64,000 nucleotides of DNA, from the NCBI GenBank assembly GCA_047967505.1, contig CM106538.1; one strand, written 5' to 3'. The notes beneath the pieces are model-generated. The model did no database searches. It saw only the letters and a list, made by a program, of their open reading frames with translations, and was not told where the DNA came from. This document shows positions 9,661 through 21,960 of this stretch, piece after piece (within the stretch, counting starts at the first letter, position 1; the number at the start of each line of letters is the position of its first letter). This DNA is from Dipteris shenzhenensis. Taxonomy: Eukaryota; Polypodiophyta; Polypodiopsida; Gleicheniales. The translations under genes were made by a program, and so were the position numbers.

Positions 9661-10849
9661 CATCAAGGCTTAAGCCAAAATCATTCACTTTTTTTGGATT
9701 TCTGATATCACCAAATTTCTCCAAATCTATTCAAAATGCTCTACATGGGAGGCTGAGTCTCCTTCACCTAATAACTTGGTGATTAACTTGGAGATGATGA
9801 TGGGTTTAATTTCAGAATGGTTTTGGTCTCTTCCCGTAATTATTGGATGAATGACCCCCTTCCTAATACTTGTCCTAAGATCCCCATCGCCTCATTGGTA
9901 ACTAAGATTTGTGAAGTTAGAGAAACATGGATGTGTTTATCGAAGCTATGCATACATAGTATTATGAAATATAGGCGAAAGTTTATCTAGCTTATTTTTT
10001 TAGTTTTACAATATTGATAGGGTGTAGTATAATTTTATATATTCTTTTGGAAGTTGAAGTAAAAAATGTAAATCCTAGCATAAATTTAGATTTTTTTGCA
10101 TAAAAGTTTCAAATATTGGTGAATTTCTCAAATGTTTATTTTTATTAGGGCATAAAATTTTTTGAAGCCAATATAAAATTTTATCTTCTTAACGAAACTA
10201 GCTTGAAAAAATCATCCATGAAGAGAAACATGAGGATATAGTGACCCTACTTTATATATTGGTGTTCTCGATGGAAGGTTCCATGTATTTAGCAGCTATA
10301 CAAATGTAATATGTGAGAATAGGAATTTCAATTGTGACTTGTGGTTGGTGGGGCCTACCACGCTAGGCTAAAGGACTTCTAGGAAGTGGCATGCTGACCC
10401 CATCATTAGAGGCCTATAAGGGGTGATTGTTGGGTATGGCCTACCGTGCTCTATGGCCAATGGAACTTCGGATGTGGGAGATCTTTTTTTTGTATTCTTT
10501 TGGATTACTCCTTCGTCCACTATTTCTAGGATTTAAAATTCTTGATAGAATTTGGGGCCAAATTTAACCCTATACGAATGGATTTCATCAAAGAATGGAT
10601 GTGATGGTACTTGATTTCCAATAGATATGATTGGACTTGGTTCCCTGAGTTCTAGGAGGAAAATAAAGAATGGGGAAAAGAGAGTAAAAAAGAGAGAAAG
10701 AGGTGAAAAGAGAGGGGGAAAAGAGAGGAAAAGAGAAAAGGAGAATGTTACAGCTATATATAGCTCCCCTAAATCAGCCTAGTCCTCAACTATGATTAGG
10801 AACATGGTGTTACCACTAAGCAACCTCACTTATCCAAAGATCCTCCTTG
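9661..10849. other. gene-free AT-rich DNA with a small LTR relic
   Basis: No credible coding frame was found. Around 10746-10795 is a partial match (GTTACAGCTATATATAGCTC, then CAGCCTAGTCCTCAACTAT) to the beginning of the copia-type LTR seen at 11152. A purine-rich tract (GAGAAAGAGG-type) lies just before it at 10660-10740 and may be a decayed polypurine region. Nothing else is recognised. Confidence 0.5.
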
Positions 10850-11151
10850 TGATTATTAATGTGGCAATCATCCATCCTTTTGGTATTACGAAGGCATTAT
10901 GATCACGAACGTAATCAAGCATATGCTACTTAGCATCCTCCTATTGTTGATGCCCATACACATCAAGAGGAAAATCATATCTGCTGTTTGATGTCTCTCC
11001 AGAGAGCATACCTCTTGTTCGAGATCGTTCCACTTTTATTGTTGATTCTGGTGCTATTGGTAATATGACATATCAATCTCAATGGTTACATAATTGTCAT
11101 GCTCATCTTCACAAGAAATTGGTTTATCTTGCTGATGACACTACTTGTCAA
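10850..11151 (+). pseudogene. copia gag-protease relic
   Basis: A plus-strand fragment matches the gag/protease junction of the copia elements at 23300 and 53780. It includes a segment like FDVSPERIP followed by FIVDSGAIGNMTYQSQW; the aspartic protease signature DSGA is visible, with Ile in place of the usual Thr. It ends abruptly at 11151, where an LTR in the same orientation begins. The fragment has no start or usable frame and is dead. Confidence 0.65.
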
Positions 11152-11286
11152 TGTTAGAGCTATATATAGCTCGCCCTAACTCAGCCTAGTCCTCAACTAT
11201 ATATATGCCTATGATCTATGAATAAAATCACTTCCTTGGGATGAACTCTTGTGTCCGTCTCTCTCCTTTTTCTCTTCCTCCCAACG
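11152..11286 (+). repeat. relic copia LTR (135 bp) with decayed primer-binding site
   Basis: The segment begins TGTTAGAGCTATATATAGCTC and ends CTTCCTCCCAACG, where an intact LTR would end in CA. It is followed by TGGTATTGGAGCC, a decayed version of the initiator tRNA-Met primer site TGGTATCAGAGC. Its length equals that of the LTRs at 25005 and 55434. It is the oldest readable member of this LTR family here. Confidence 0.65.
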
Positions 11287-12434
11287 TGGTATTGGAGCCT
11301 CGATATGCTCTAGCATGACTGTGAGAAGAAAGCAACATGATTTTCGTCAATTTGACAAAGCGATCATTCAGCGAAAACGTCTTTTCTGATCATTTCGACC
11401 ACTTGATCGTTAGGTTTCGAGCTGATATGCAAAAGTTGTAAAAGATGCATTGCAAAACAACCTCTCATCATGATGGATGAAAACTCCCACAATGGCTTGT
11501 TCAAAGAGTATGCGTCGGTTATTTTGACTGGCTAGATTACTATATTCCAATTTTAGGTAAGAAAGTTATGGTTTTTTTTTTTTTGCTGCTTGCTGTTAAT
11601 AAACTGGTAGAAGAGTGCTTGAATAGGAAGATCAACACGTATAATTAGAGAGGACTTTATCTAGGACATGAGGATGGAAAAGGTTCATACTTTTGTAGAA
11701 TCAACAATATTTGAAGCAAAAGAAAAAGCAATAATAAATTAGACTTAATGATAAGAAGCTTCGTGATATGGCATTTCCCACAACATCAAAGGAATTTGGT
11801 TTATCTCTATACCAATATGCAAAGAAAAGCTCCAACACATAGATCTATGTCATAGTGGTTGGTGATCTTGGAATTAACCATGGTCGTCTTGCTTAAAACC
11901 AATCACGTTTTTTGAGGTAGGTCCAAGTATAGATATTGACAGAGCTCTTTGGTTGAAGGATGTTCTATGAGTCCTGAGTAGCAAAGCAATTACACAAAGA
12001 CTCAACAATTGATGCACTAAATAAGAAGCTGGTGAGTAAAGGATGCGCTAAATAAAAACTAGCTTAATAGATGTGAAGCATCCTTGGCTTTTTCTTTTGC
12101 AATAGCAGCATGAAGCCACACGTATTGAAGTGCTAAACTCTTGTTTTCACTGATGACCTAATAGAAAGAAGAAATTTCTTTCATATGATAGAAAACCTTT
12201 TGTCCAAGTGATTTTCCCAATCAACTTTCTCATCTGTAGAATGTATATAATTATCATGTAAAAGCATGGAGATTGGGCTATCTTACTCTTAATGACAAGA
12301 TTGAGACTCTACTTGTCATCAATTAGATAAGATCTTCATCCCTAAATATTGACTGTGCTTGCAAAAATGATCCGACGCGCTTGGTTTTTGTGGATATGAC
12401 CGGCGTGCGTTGCGTCTCCTCTTCATCTAAATTT
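11287..12434 (+). other. decayed copia leader region, target of the later copia insertion
   Basis: Bases 11310-11775 match the reverse complement of 25310-25740, so two relic leaders face each other across the later insertion. Bases 11776-12434 continue, without the copia element, into 25140-25740; the same joined sequence is seen uninterrupted at 48330-49590. No coding frame is intact. Confidence 0.6.
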
Positions 12435-12567
12435 TGTTGAGAGAGAAGAAGAAGAGTTGATAGACACACCAAATAGACTCCCAAAGACTGATTCATATTG
12501 ATCACTAGTTACATTTATATAGGTGAGACCTAGTTCAAGTTAGGACAAGCTATATGTAGCTCTAACA
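12435..12567 (-). repeat. copia 3' LTR (133 bp)
   Basis: Written on the plus strand it begins TGTTGAGAGAGAAG and ends AGCTCTAACA, giving the TG...CA ends expected of an LTR. It matches 25005-25139 closely. The adjacent bases 12568-12585, read on the minus strand, form a polypurine tract ending GAGTGGGGG directly before the LTR. Confidence 0.9.
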
Positions 12568-12668
12568 CCCCCACTCAAACAAAGGTCTCTAGCTACGGAT
12601 GAAAAAGCCATTGGGGAGCACAAGGGAAAAGCCCGAGCTCCTATATACAAGTATTTACAAGTACGTAA

Positions 12669-12945
12669 TGCAAATGTGCATTTATATACAAAAGGTCATC
12701 CATAGGTGTGTTAATCTTAGAAGAGAGAAGCTGTAAGAACTCCAAGTTCTGATCATAGCACTTTGAAGCGTGCCTTACTAAGTCCTTTAGTGAGAACAAG
12801 TATGTAATGCAAATGTGCATTTATATACAAAAGGTCACCCATAGGTGTGTTAATCTTGGAAGAGAGAAGCTGCAAGAACTCCAAGTTCTGATCGTAGCAC
12901 TGTGAAGCGTGCCTCACTAAGTCCTTTAGTGAGAATATCTGCAAT
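12669..12945 (-). repeat. 139 bp tandem duplication at the 3' end of the copia pol gene
   Basis: The sequence from CAAATGTGCATTTATATACA (12671) to about 12800 is repeated from 12810 onward at a spacing of 139 bp with few differences. It covers the last codons of RNase H (LTKGLS.ARF.VL) and part of the 3' untranslated region. The copy nearer the gene keeps the reading frame. Confidence 0.8.
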
Positions 12946-14596
12946 CATCTGAGAAGTAGGACAATGTTCAATCATTATCATCCCTTTCTTCACTTCATGT
13001 TTGACATAATGGTAATGAACAGCAATATGTTTGGATTTGTTGTGCTGAACATAGTCTTTAGCCAGACTTGTGGAACTTTGATTATCACATCTGAGAGGAG
13101 TACTGGATGATGGAGGATGACCAATATCTGCAAGCAATTGTCGTAGCCAAACCAATTCTCGAGCTGCTAGAGAAGTCGCTATATACTCAAATTGTGTGGT
13201 AGAAACAACAACACAACGTTGCTTCTTACTTGCCCAAGAGACCAAGCAACCATTGATAAAGAAGCAATTACCACTTGTAGACCGCATAGAGAAGTGAGAG
13301 CTTGCCCAGTCTACATCTGTATATCCCAAAAGATCAAGAGACATCATAGAAGATGATTTTGTATGATGTCGATAAACTAATCCAAAATCAAAAGTGCCTT
13401 TCAAATACTTTAGAACACGTTTTGCTGCAGACCAATGTTCCATTGAGGGAGTAGCCAGATATTGTCCTAGAAAATTGGCAGTAGAAAGAATATCTGGTCG
13501 AGTGTTCAAACCGACAAATTGTAGGCAACCAACAAGATTGGCATAGGGTTGATGTGAAACCTCAACATCATGAGTCAATCGAGTATTTTTCGATAGAGCT
13601 CACAAGACAAGGAGTGGTTGCAAAGTGAGCATTCGTCAAGCCAAACTTTTGAACTGCATCTTGAATGAATTTTGTTTGTCAAAGTAGCAGAATTCCCTTG
13701 TGACAAAATCACTGAACTTGAATACCAAGACATGAATGAATGTGACCAAGATCAACCATATCAAATGCTAAGGATAAGATTTATTTGACATGTTGCAAGA
13801 AATCGAGATTGTTGGAAACAAGTACGGTGTCATCCACATAAAGAGCAAGAATGACAAAAAGAGCACCATCACATTTGGCATATAAGTTGGGGTCAGAGAA
13901 ACAAGAGTTGAAACCTTGAGATGTTAGAAACTGATCAATTTTCATGTATGGGAAGCTTGTTTTAGACCAGAAGAGCATGATGAAGGTGAAAAACAAGATG
14001 GTCCTTACTGGGAAGTATGAACCCTTCTGGTTGCTCCATATAAATCTCCTCTTTAAGATCTCCATTAAGAAAAGTAGTTTTCACATCCATTTGATGAATC
14101 TCCAAATCAAATTGAGTAGCAAAAGCCAAGAGTACCCGAACACTTAATGTGCTACGAACAATGGGTGAAAAAGTATCATGATAATCAACTCCTGCAATTT
14201 GTGATTATCCTTTTGGAACCAGACGAGCTTTAAACTTGTCAAAAGAACCATTAGCTTTAGTTTTACTTTTATAAACCCACTTATATTTGATAGGAGTGTG
14301 ACCAGGAGGTTGTCCAATAAGAACCCATGTACCTTTAGAGATCAAAGAATCATATTCAGCTTCCATTGACTCTTTTGTGCAGAAGAGATAGCTTCTGTAT
14401 AAGTAGTAGGGTCTTCATGAGCAACGATTGCATGGTCAATGGTTTCAAAGTCATCAACACAATCATGCGTAGAACCATGTTCAAAATCAATAGGCAGATC
14501 AACATAAATATCAACACTATCATTAGAGGCCTGTGTATGTGTAGGATGCAAATCAAGATTGTCAACACATTGCTCTGCAGATGGAGTAGCAGTGAT
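12850..14596 (-). pseudogene. copia pol, reverse transcriptase and RNase H part
   Basis: Read on the minus strand from 14596, the segment shows the reverse transcriptase landmarks KYKWVYKSK, KARLV, QMDVKTTFLNG and, near 13815, the catalytic YVDD. RNase H occupies 13578-12850, with the metal-binding residues in GYTDVDW, a Glu in EYIA, and the Asp of CDNQSS; the end is LTKGLSEARF. Several stops and a frameshift between 13780 and 13580 show it is inactive. It continues in frame from 21961 once the inserted element is ignored. Confidence 0.85.
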
Positions 14597-14860
14597 CACA
14601 ACAAGACAAAGCACCCATAGATGCACACACAGATGCATTTACTGAACTAAATAAAAAACTTACGGGTGTGTCTATTTGCGCGTCTGGAGACCCGCATCTA
14701 TCAGCACGTCTATATAACAGATACATGCGTGTATAGATGCACATTTAGATGCCTAAATAGATGCTTTTATAAACCCGTTTATAAACGCCAAATTAGACGC
14801 TTGTCGAACAGACAAACGTGTTTATAGACGCACTCATAGACGCGCTTTATTATTATTTTT
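14597..14860. repeat. left subterminal repeats of family 2 copy 1
   Basis: Within about 260 bp of the left end the motif (T)AGA(C/T)GC and its complement GCGTCTA recur many times in both orientations, with variants such as TAGATGC that look like CpG decay. A matching cluster covers 21660-21960 at the right end and another covers the centre (16640-16830, 17225-17400). These are likely transposase-binding sites. Confidence 0.7.
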
Positions 14861-15130
14861 TTAAAATTTACAGAATGCATTTTAATTACAATTCCTAATA
14901 AAACATTACAACTCCAAAACGTAATAAAATTGAAAGCTCATGAAGTGCTTGTATATACATATAGCACGAAGCTAAGCCACGTCATGTGGCTTCAAGTACA
15001 AAAAATAAGGAAGCTAAGCCACATCATGTGGCTTCAAGTACAAAAAATAAGAGGAGTGTATATACAAGAGGAACGAAGCCAAGCCAATGGCTTTAAGTAC
15101 AAAAAAGAGTAGCTAGCACTACTTCTACGA

Positions 15131-16567
15131 CTAATCTATGTTCTTGAAGTCCTCGCTCCCTTCCACGCTCCCTTCTGCGCTCCCTTCTGCACCTCCTTCC
15201 TTGTCTTTCTCGTCGTCTTGTGCACGGGCCTATAAACAAGGGACAACATATATCAATGTATGAAAAATCAAATCTTTACTTATAATTTTGGCATTATTTA
15301 ATTACTTTCAAATACCTCGGGGGCCGCTCCAGTAGCTCGGGTATACTGCTCCTCAGTAATCATCCCGTCATCATAGAAGTGCCTCCATGTATCTCCTCTG
15401 TGATGGTGATGGTGGTAGGCTATCTCCACAGGAGTAGGGTATCTACCCACAATCTCAAGCTGCAAGAGGGATTAGTACAAAGAAACAACCTCCGAATAAA
15501 CTACATAAGCAATATAATTTGAGATTGATACTTACAAATTGGGCCTCCCATGATTCAACACCCCCTGCTCCAAAATGCATGCTTCCATATTCCTCCATCT
15601 GGATCCTTCATGCCTCCACATGCTGCAGACTGGGGTCCTCCCTCGCTAACTTCACTACTTTCTTCCACTCATGCTTGTGAGTGTGGGGCGGGCCCCTTGG
15701 TGGTTGACCTCCCTCAAGCCTGGCAAGCTCCGCTAGTGCCTACCTCTTAAGTGAAGATCTTTTATTGCCAAGTATTGTAACAATCTTTGACTTGGCCTAT
15801 TTTTCTGTGAACTGGCAATTGGGGGGGTTAGGATACCCAGAGCGAACAACAATGATGGTCTCATCAGCCAACCTCTTTGGCTGGTCTTTGAAGTGGATAA
15901 AGCAATCTCTGTAATTGTTAGCAATTACAGAGCGCATGAAGGCCATGATATCATTCCCCCGCGCATCCATCAAGATGCCTCCTGTCTGAGTGATGTCATA
16001 GAATATCGTACCATCACCCGGAGGCACGTCTGAATCATCATCGTCCCTACCGCCACCCCTCCCAAAGCATTGTGCCATGCATCGCCCACCACTCTCCCTG
16101 CTACTACGCCTGCTACCGTGTCGTGTCAAGCTCGTACGCTAGCCACTCGTAGCTGGAGACTGCATGGGACTATGCTGACCACTCGTAGCTGGAGAACCCA
16201 GTCTCGACCGCACAGGAGTACGTGGACGGCTCTGCAAGACAAAAGGGCCTCCTGACGGCATGGGGGAAGGGGCATAAGACGGCATGATAGAAGGGGCATA
16301 AGTTGGCATGGGGGAAGGGGCATAAGATGGCATGGGGGAAGGGGCATAAGAAGGGGCATAAGACGGCTGTGCTGACTCCGCTGGGGTGATCTCAACAGGT
16401 GTGGGGTGGTTTTTAGTCTGTAGTGCCGACTCCTGGGGAGTGTTTAGAGTACCCGCCATATACCCGTATAACTCCGCAGGACTAGGAGGGTGCCCTAAAA
16501 GGTTATATAAGTCCTTCCAAATAGAATCCCGAGAATCAGGTGAGCCGGAAGTACTTCCTAGCCACAT
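15131..16567 (-). pseudogene. Transposase_24-like protein (gene B), family 2 copy 1
   Basis: Three exons can be read: 16567-15536, 15459-15316 and 15229-15131, with GTAAGT/GTATTT donors and GCAG/ATAG acceptors. The start ATG at 16567 lies just after a CCAG acceptor. The N-terminal third is proline-rich with repeated MPSYAPSP units (about 16370-16250). The core includes GTIFYDITQTGGILMDARG, YPNPPN, GNKRSSLKR and HFGAGGVESWEAQF, like family 1 gene B. The last exon encodes an EGSAEGSVEGS-type acidic tail. Three in-frame stops are visible: TAG at 16139 (CAG in copy 2), TAG near 15794 (TGG in copy 2) and TAG near 15747 (CAG in copy 2). All are C-to-T or G-to-A changes, so the frame was intact before decay. 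Confidence 0.8.
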
Positions 16568-17456
16568 GTTGAACTGGAAAAAAGAAAAAAAATATATTAT
16601 TGATGAGCTGTGAAGAAAGGGGAAGGGAAAAGAGAATCGGATTACTGTCGAAGCGCATCTATAGACGCATCTAATTAACGTGTCTATTTTCATGTATAAT
16701 AGCACGTCTATAGACGTGACTGCCTATGTCTACAAATAGCCTAGACGCGCATTTAGATGCGCCTATAGACGCAGTTTTAGACGTGCTCTAAGACGCGTCT
16801 ATAGATGCGCTCCGACAGACGCTCTTTTCTAAAAAGTAGAAAAGGACATTGCGCCCGACACACAAACATGACACTGATACCCATATCATGCATTTTTTGG
16901 ATAGGAGGAAGTACAAATCTAAAGAGAGTTGGATACGAGAAAGTACAAATCCAAAGAGAGCAAACTTCCAAAAAAGATCAACTGCAAAAAGACTTACCTT
17001 GAATAGAGGTATGGAAGGTTCTTCTCTTTTTTCAAAGTTGTAGCTTCTCCTCCTTGTTCGCCCTCCTCTCCTTTAAGCTTGGAAGTAAGTGTGGGTGCCT
17101 TCCTCTTGAGTGTAAGCTTGGAAGCAAGTGTAGGTGCCCTCCTCTTAAGCGTCGAAACTGTGGATCAACTAATAACAAAACAAGCAAGCCGCGTGAAGTA
17201 TAAGTAGTGTCAAGAAAAGCAAAGCGTGCTAAAAGCAGGTTTAAAAGCCACATCTATAGATGCATCTAATAGCGCGTCTATAAGCGTGTCTGTATACACA
17301 GAGTAGACGCGGTTTTAGATGCGGTTGTAAATGCACTTTTAAACGCGGTTTTAGACGCGAACCACAGGACAAACAGATGCTCTTTTAGACGCGCCACAGA
17401 GTTTGAGGGGAAACATTTGAAGAAGAGCAAATTTTTTTGGGTTGTTTGTTTGTAGG
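16568..17456. promoter_or_regulatory. divergent central region of family 2 copy 1
   Basis: This region separates gene B (minus) from gene A (plus). Dense TAGACGC/GCGTCTA motifs occur at 16640-16830 and 17225-17400, the same motifs as at the element ends. Between them are probable leader exons and introns, with pyrimidine tracts on the minus strand near 17000-17150. Gene A is preceded at 17455 by the acceptor TTTGTAG. Use of the motifs as shared operators for the two genes is an inference from their position. Confidence 0.55.
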
Positions 17457-20400
17457 ATGTCTTCATCTTCAATAAGTAGCTCCAGTGAGGATGAATTCCT
17501 CCGTATCCACCATCGCGAAATGTGGTTGGAGCAAAAAATCAAATGTATGTGTGATCGATGTCGAGGAAACAGGTATCGTGCATGCAGGATTACACTCAAT
17601 CACATCTCAAAGTATGGAGAATGGGATGCAACCGTAAACATGGTAAGTGTTAAAGAGTTAAGGTTGATTGAGATACCTATGGGTGTTCATATGTTTGAGT
17701 TATGATCCCGTTTTAATTTGATATAGGATGTAGTGCCACACCCACATATGTTGCCCTATGCTCACCGTGAGAAGGCAAAGCGTCGGTGATATGAGGTGGG
17801 ATCTTCAGGAGGGACCGTTACGGATGCATGGAGTGATGGTGATAGTAGCCCTCTGCCATTACCTCATGAAGCCATGGAGGAGGAGGTGTTTGATGATATG
17901 GTGCGGGATTTATATGTCCATCAAGGGAGGGATGATAGCATGGAGCAGGATGATCTTTTTACTGCATCATCGAATCCACTATTTGAGGGGTGCACATTCT
18001 CTATTCTATGTGCCTCCTTTGAATTACTAAACTTGCAAACCATCTATGGATGGAGCAATGCAAGTTTGAATGCATTACTCAGGTAAGCTTTTGCAAACAT
18101 GGTGAATTATGCTGGTGGGTCAATTACTCGAATGCTTTTCCTCATTTATGGTCTTCACGTGCAGGCTATTGTGTAAAATGATTCCAAGGGAGAATAAATT
18201 ACCGACCTCAAGAGATATGGCAAGGCAACATGAGACCTCTCTTGGAGGATTAGATTACAAGCGCATCCATGCATGTGTCAACGATTGCGTTTTGTTTCGT
18301 GGACTACATAAGGATGCAAGAGAGTGTCCTACTTGTGGAGAGGCAAGATATAGAGTAGATCTCAAAACTTTGGACGTGCCTCGTAAGGTTCTGCTACATT
18401 TTCCCATAATCCCTCGCATCCAACATATGTTCAAGTGCAAATTTATTGCAGAGCTCATGTCATAGCATTCCTCCCATTGATCAACCAATGGCAAGTGGAG
18501 AACTCCCGCGGACTCTCCTGCGTGGAAGCATATTGAAGACACATGGCCAAGCTTCGAGGAAGAACCTAGGAGCTTCAGACTTGGATTGGGTGTGGATGGT
18601 GTGAACCCATTTGGTCTCAAAAGTGCCTCTTACAGTGTATGGCCAATGATATTGGTGAATTATAATCTTCCACCCTCTATGGCTATTAAGAAAGGACATG
18701 TTATGCTGTCCCTTCTAATTCTAGAGAAACATAAAGTCAAAAACCCTGATGTTTATTTGGATCCTTTGATTGACGAGCTAGAGATACTTTGGAGAGGTAT
18801 TGAGGTGCATGATGTGAGTAGGCCTTCCTCGTCACGAGACTTCAACTGCAAAGCAGTCTTGATGTGGACGATTCATGACTTCCCAGGCTATGGCGAGTGT
18901 TCAGGTAAGCATTGCACTTCTAATTATGAATAGGCAAAGGATGTGGCACCCTGACCCGCCTTCAACTCTTAATTGCATCTATTGTTCAGGTCTCAATACA
19001 TCTGGTTACCATGCATGTCCTGTTTGTGGTCCTTCCCTAGTTGCCTCACGGGCAGACGCATTGAATAAGGTCATCTATGAGAATCATCATCGATTTCTCC
19101 CACCTGATCATCCTAGATATGTTGCCCCTTGGAATGAAGTCCTCCCACAATCACTCACGGCGGGAGATTGGATGAGAATTTGGGATGGTTCCACGACTCC
19201 TCCACCACTTGGCATGAGCCGATAAGGGTTTCTAACTATTATGTGCTATATTGGCTGGAAATAAAGATTGCCCGCTAACACTTTATTTTGTTTAGATACT
19301 CCATCTTTTATCGTTTACCATATTGGTCCCACCTCAAGATCAATCACCTGCTTGATCCCATGCATATCTTCAAGAATGTGGCATCTACCATTTGGGAGCA
19401 TTTGAATGGGACACGAGATTCCGCAAGCATAAGGGAGGATCTACGTACCACAGGGAGGATGCGTGAAGCTTGGCCACAAGAGAGACCAAATGGGCATGTT
19501 TTTTACCTTGTGCACTGTGGATGTTATCAAAGCTAGAGATGGCGACGGTGAATACTACAATTCATACTCCCACTGGATGCATGAGGTGTTTGAAGGGAGG
19601 CTTTACAAAGAGCAAGAAAAGAGGTGTAGAGAAATTATATGGCTTGAAATCTCATGATTGGCACAAGATGATCCAAGTAAGTATTTTATGTGCATAATAT
19701 CTTTTTTCTTCCAAATGTGTGAGCAAATAATTATAAGCAACTAATCAACCACCTTCTCGTGGGTTCAGTTCATACTACCTACTAGCATTTCACGTAGTGC
19801 ATTGAAGGACGTGAAAGATTGTATTTACAAGATGGGTGACTTGTGAGGTACTTTACATGATACAAAATATGATGCGTATCAATGCTCCATGCAAGTTTGA
19901 ATGCATATTGCTAATATGGTGTACTTTTTTATTTCTAGGTATGTGAGCTCAAAGGAAATAGATCCCACCACGCTTGAGAATGCTCGAGTTATGTCAGTGG
20001 AGGTGGTTTGTTTAGTGGAGGAGACATTTCCACGTTCTATTCTCACAAGCCAACTACATCTTATAGTGCATTTGGTGGATGAGATTGTTATATGCAGTAC
20101 TATACATGCACAATGGTTGTTCTTCCTCGAGCGCTTCATGAAGACCTTGAAGGGCTTTGTGAGACAAAATGCAAGACCCGAAGGTAGCATGGCTGAGGGT
20201 TGGTTGGTACAAGAGTCACTTGTATATATTTCTGAGTTTCTTGTTGATGTGGATAGCTCTCTCCCACGACTATGGACTAGAGATGATGAAGACCTAAGGA
20301 TGACCTCTATTGTGCCTCAAGGGAAAGGATGCAACAAAGCAATAGACACGGAGTTGCATAATAGTATCAACCTCTTTTGCGTGCTTAATAGTGATGTGAT

Positions 20401-21492
20401 GAAAAGATGGGTGACAAGATACGAGGATGCAAAGGCAAGAAGACAAGAAGAAAGGGCCCTCTTTCGTACACACCACGGATCTCGTGTGCCATACCCTCAG
20501 TATCTAAGAGCACTTCCAAAGGATATTCATGTGGATTGGCTACTTGATGAAATGGAGAAAGTAGAGAAAGACGAGGGGATGCATATCGCAATGGAAGAAT
20601 GGGAGTATGCTAGGGGATGCATGAGCAAGGTCAGTATATAGAATGTTATGCATAAGTTAGGAGCTTTCAATAATTTAGATTGCTTATTTAATTGATTTTT
20701 TCTTGGTGTAGTGCACTATGTTCAATGCTATATATGGTGTGAGGGCAAGCATTTTCGAACACAACGGATTGATGATTAGAGAAACACACAAGATTGCGGC
20801 ATCATTGCTAGCTTTGAGGGAGCCAATGGAGCCATGGATGATTATTGTGGCATAATCCAAGATATTATTAAGCTTGACTTTCGACGCTTCTTTGTGTATG
20901 TTTTGGATATAAAGTGGTTTAAGGACGTGGTGAAAAGAGGCCCTAATGCAACAATCAAACGCCATGCAAGTGGCTTTGTAACTATTGACTCCAAAAAGTT
21001 TTGGCAAAGTAGAAAGGACACACTAGTACTACCGCAACAATGTGAACAGGTACTGTGCACACATATAAAAATACTCGCTTTTAAATATTTGATGCAAGAA
21101 AAATAACATGATTGTATTTGTGTTTGAATTAGGTTGTCTATCAACCAATGGTGGATAATAATAGATGGTGGCATGTCATACCTATTATGCCACATTCCAA
21201 AGTGATGTATAGTACATTTACTAATATGGAGCATATGGAGGATGATCATGGCCATGGACGTGATGATGACCATGATACGAGAGAGGAGGATGATCATGAG
21301 ATAGGAGATACAGATATTGAGGCCATTACCCGTGAGGACGAGCCTACCATTGGTGATGCTGATTTCGATGAGCACATGAGTAGCACAAGTAGTAGTGGGT
21401 TGAATGTATTTGTAGATCTAAACACTTGTTTGGATTTTGAAGTAGATAGTTTGACAAGGGTTGATCTCATTGAGGATGAGATTGAACCGTAG
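17457..21492 (+). pseudogene. TNP2-like transposase (gene A), family 2 copy 1
   Basis: Nine exons can be traced: 17457-17642, 17727-18082, 18165-18904, 18990-19221, 19296-19676, 19769-19847, 19939-20639, 20712-21049 and 21133-21492. Domains in order are a Cys-rich transposase-associated segment (CMCDRCRGN), an acidic linker, a CPTCGEARYR zinc-like motif, and the tnp2 core with DGVNPFG, HDFPGYGE, CPVCGPSL and NHLLDPMHIF. DUF4218 (VCLVEE to ERFMKTLKGFVRQ), DUF4216 (DYCGIIQDII to VLDIKWFKD) and an acidic C-terminus follow. It is broken by TGA at 17788 (CGA in copy 2), TAG at 18463 (TGG in copy 2), TGA at 18478 (CGA in copy 2), a frameshift near 19490, a 1 bp loss near 19838 and a 2 bp gain near 20730. 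The exon 4 donor reads ATAAGG, whereas copy 2 keeps GTAAGG. Confidence 0.88.
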
Positions 21493-21960
21493 CCCCATCA
21501 CTGATCTCATTGAGGATGAGATTGTCTCATTCTCCTCACCTCACTTAATTCTTGTATATGTGGGCTTGCAAAAAAACATTGATGTTCTGTTAAAATTATG
21601 TTCTTTGGTAATCATGGGCAATGTTTGGAAAGCAATGATGTACACCAAAATCTCACTTTCTGTATTCTCTGGTTTGCGTCTATCTACGCGTCTAAATGCG
21701 CGTCTAATTCTCAGTGTAAACGCACAAATAAATGCGTTAATACACACGCAAATAGACGCGCTGATAAACGCGATATTAGACAAGCCCATGTTTCTCAGAG
21801 TAGACGTGCAATTAGACGAGTTAATAGACATGCAAATAGATGAGTTGTTAGATGCACATGTAGACGTGCTCGTAATTCCTCTACTAAAGCAACACCTATC
21901 GACGCACCCGCTATTTTGCCCATCTACCAAGCGTGTCTATAGTTGCTTTGTAATGTTGTG

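Larger units (their letters stand above)
14597..21960. mobile_element. CACTA-like transposon with CACAA ends, family 2 copy 1
   Basis: The left end reads CACAACAAGACAAAGCACC and the reverse complement of the right end CACAACATTACAAAGCAAC. Both ends are flanked by the 3 bp target duplication GAT (14594-14596 and 21961-21963). A 3 bp duplication and a TNP2-like gene place it in the CACTA superfamily, although the ends start CACAA. It holds gene B on the minus strand (15131-16567) and gene A on the plus strand (17457-21492), diverging from a central region. Motifs of the type TAGACGCG/TATAGACGC crowd both ends and the centre. It interrupts the copia pol frame without shifting it. Confidence 0.9.
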
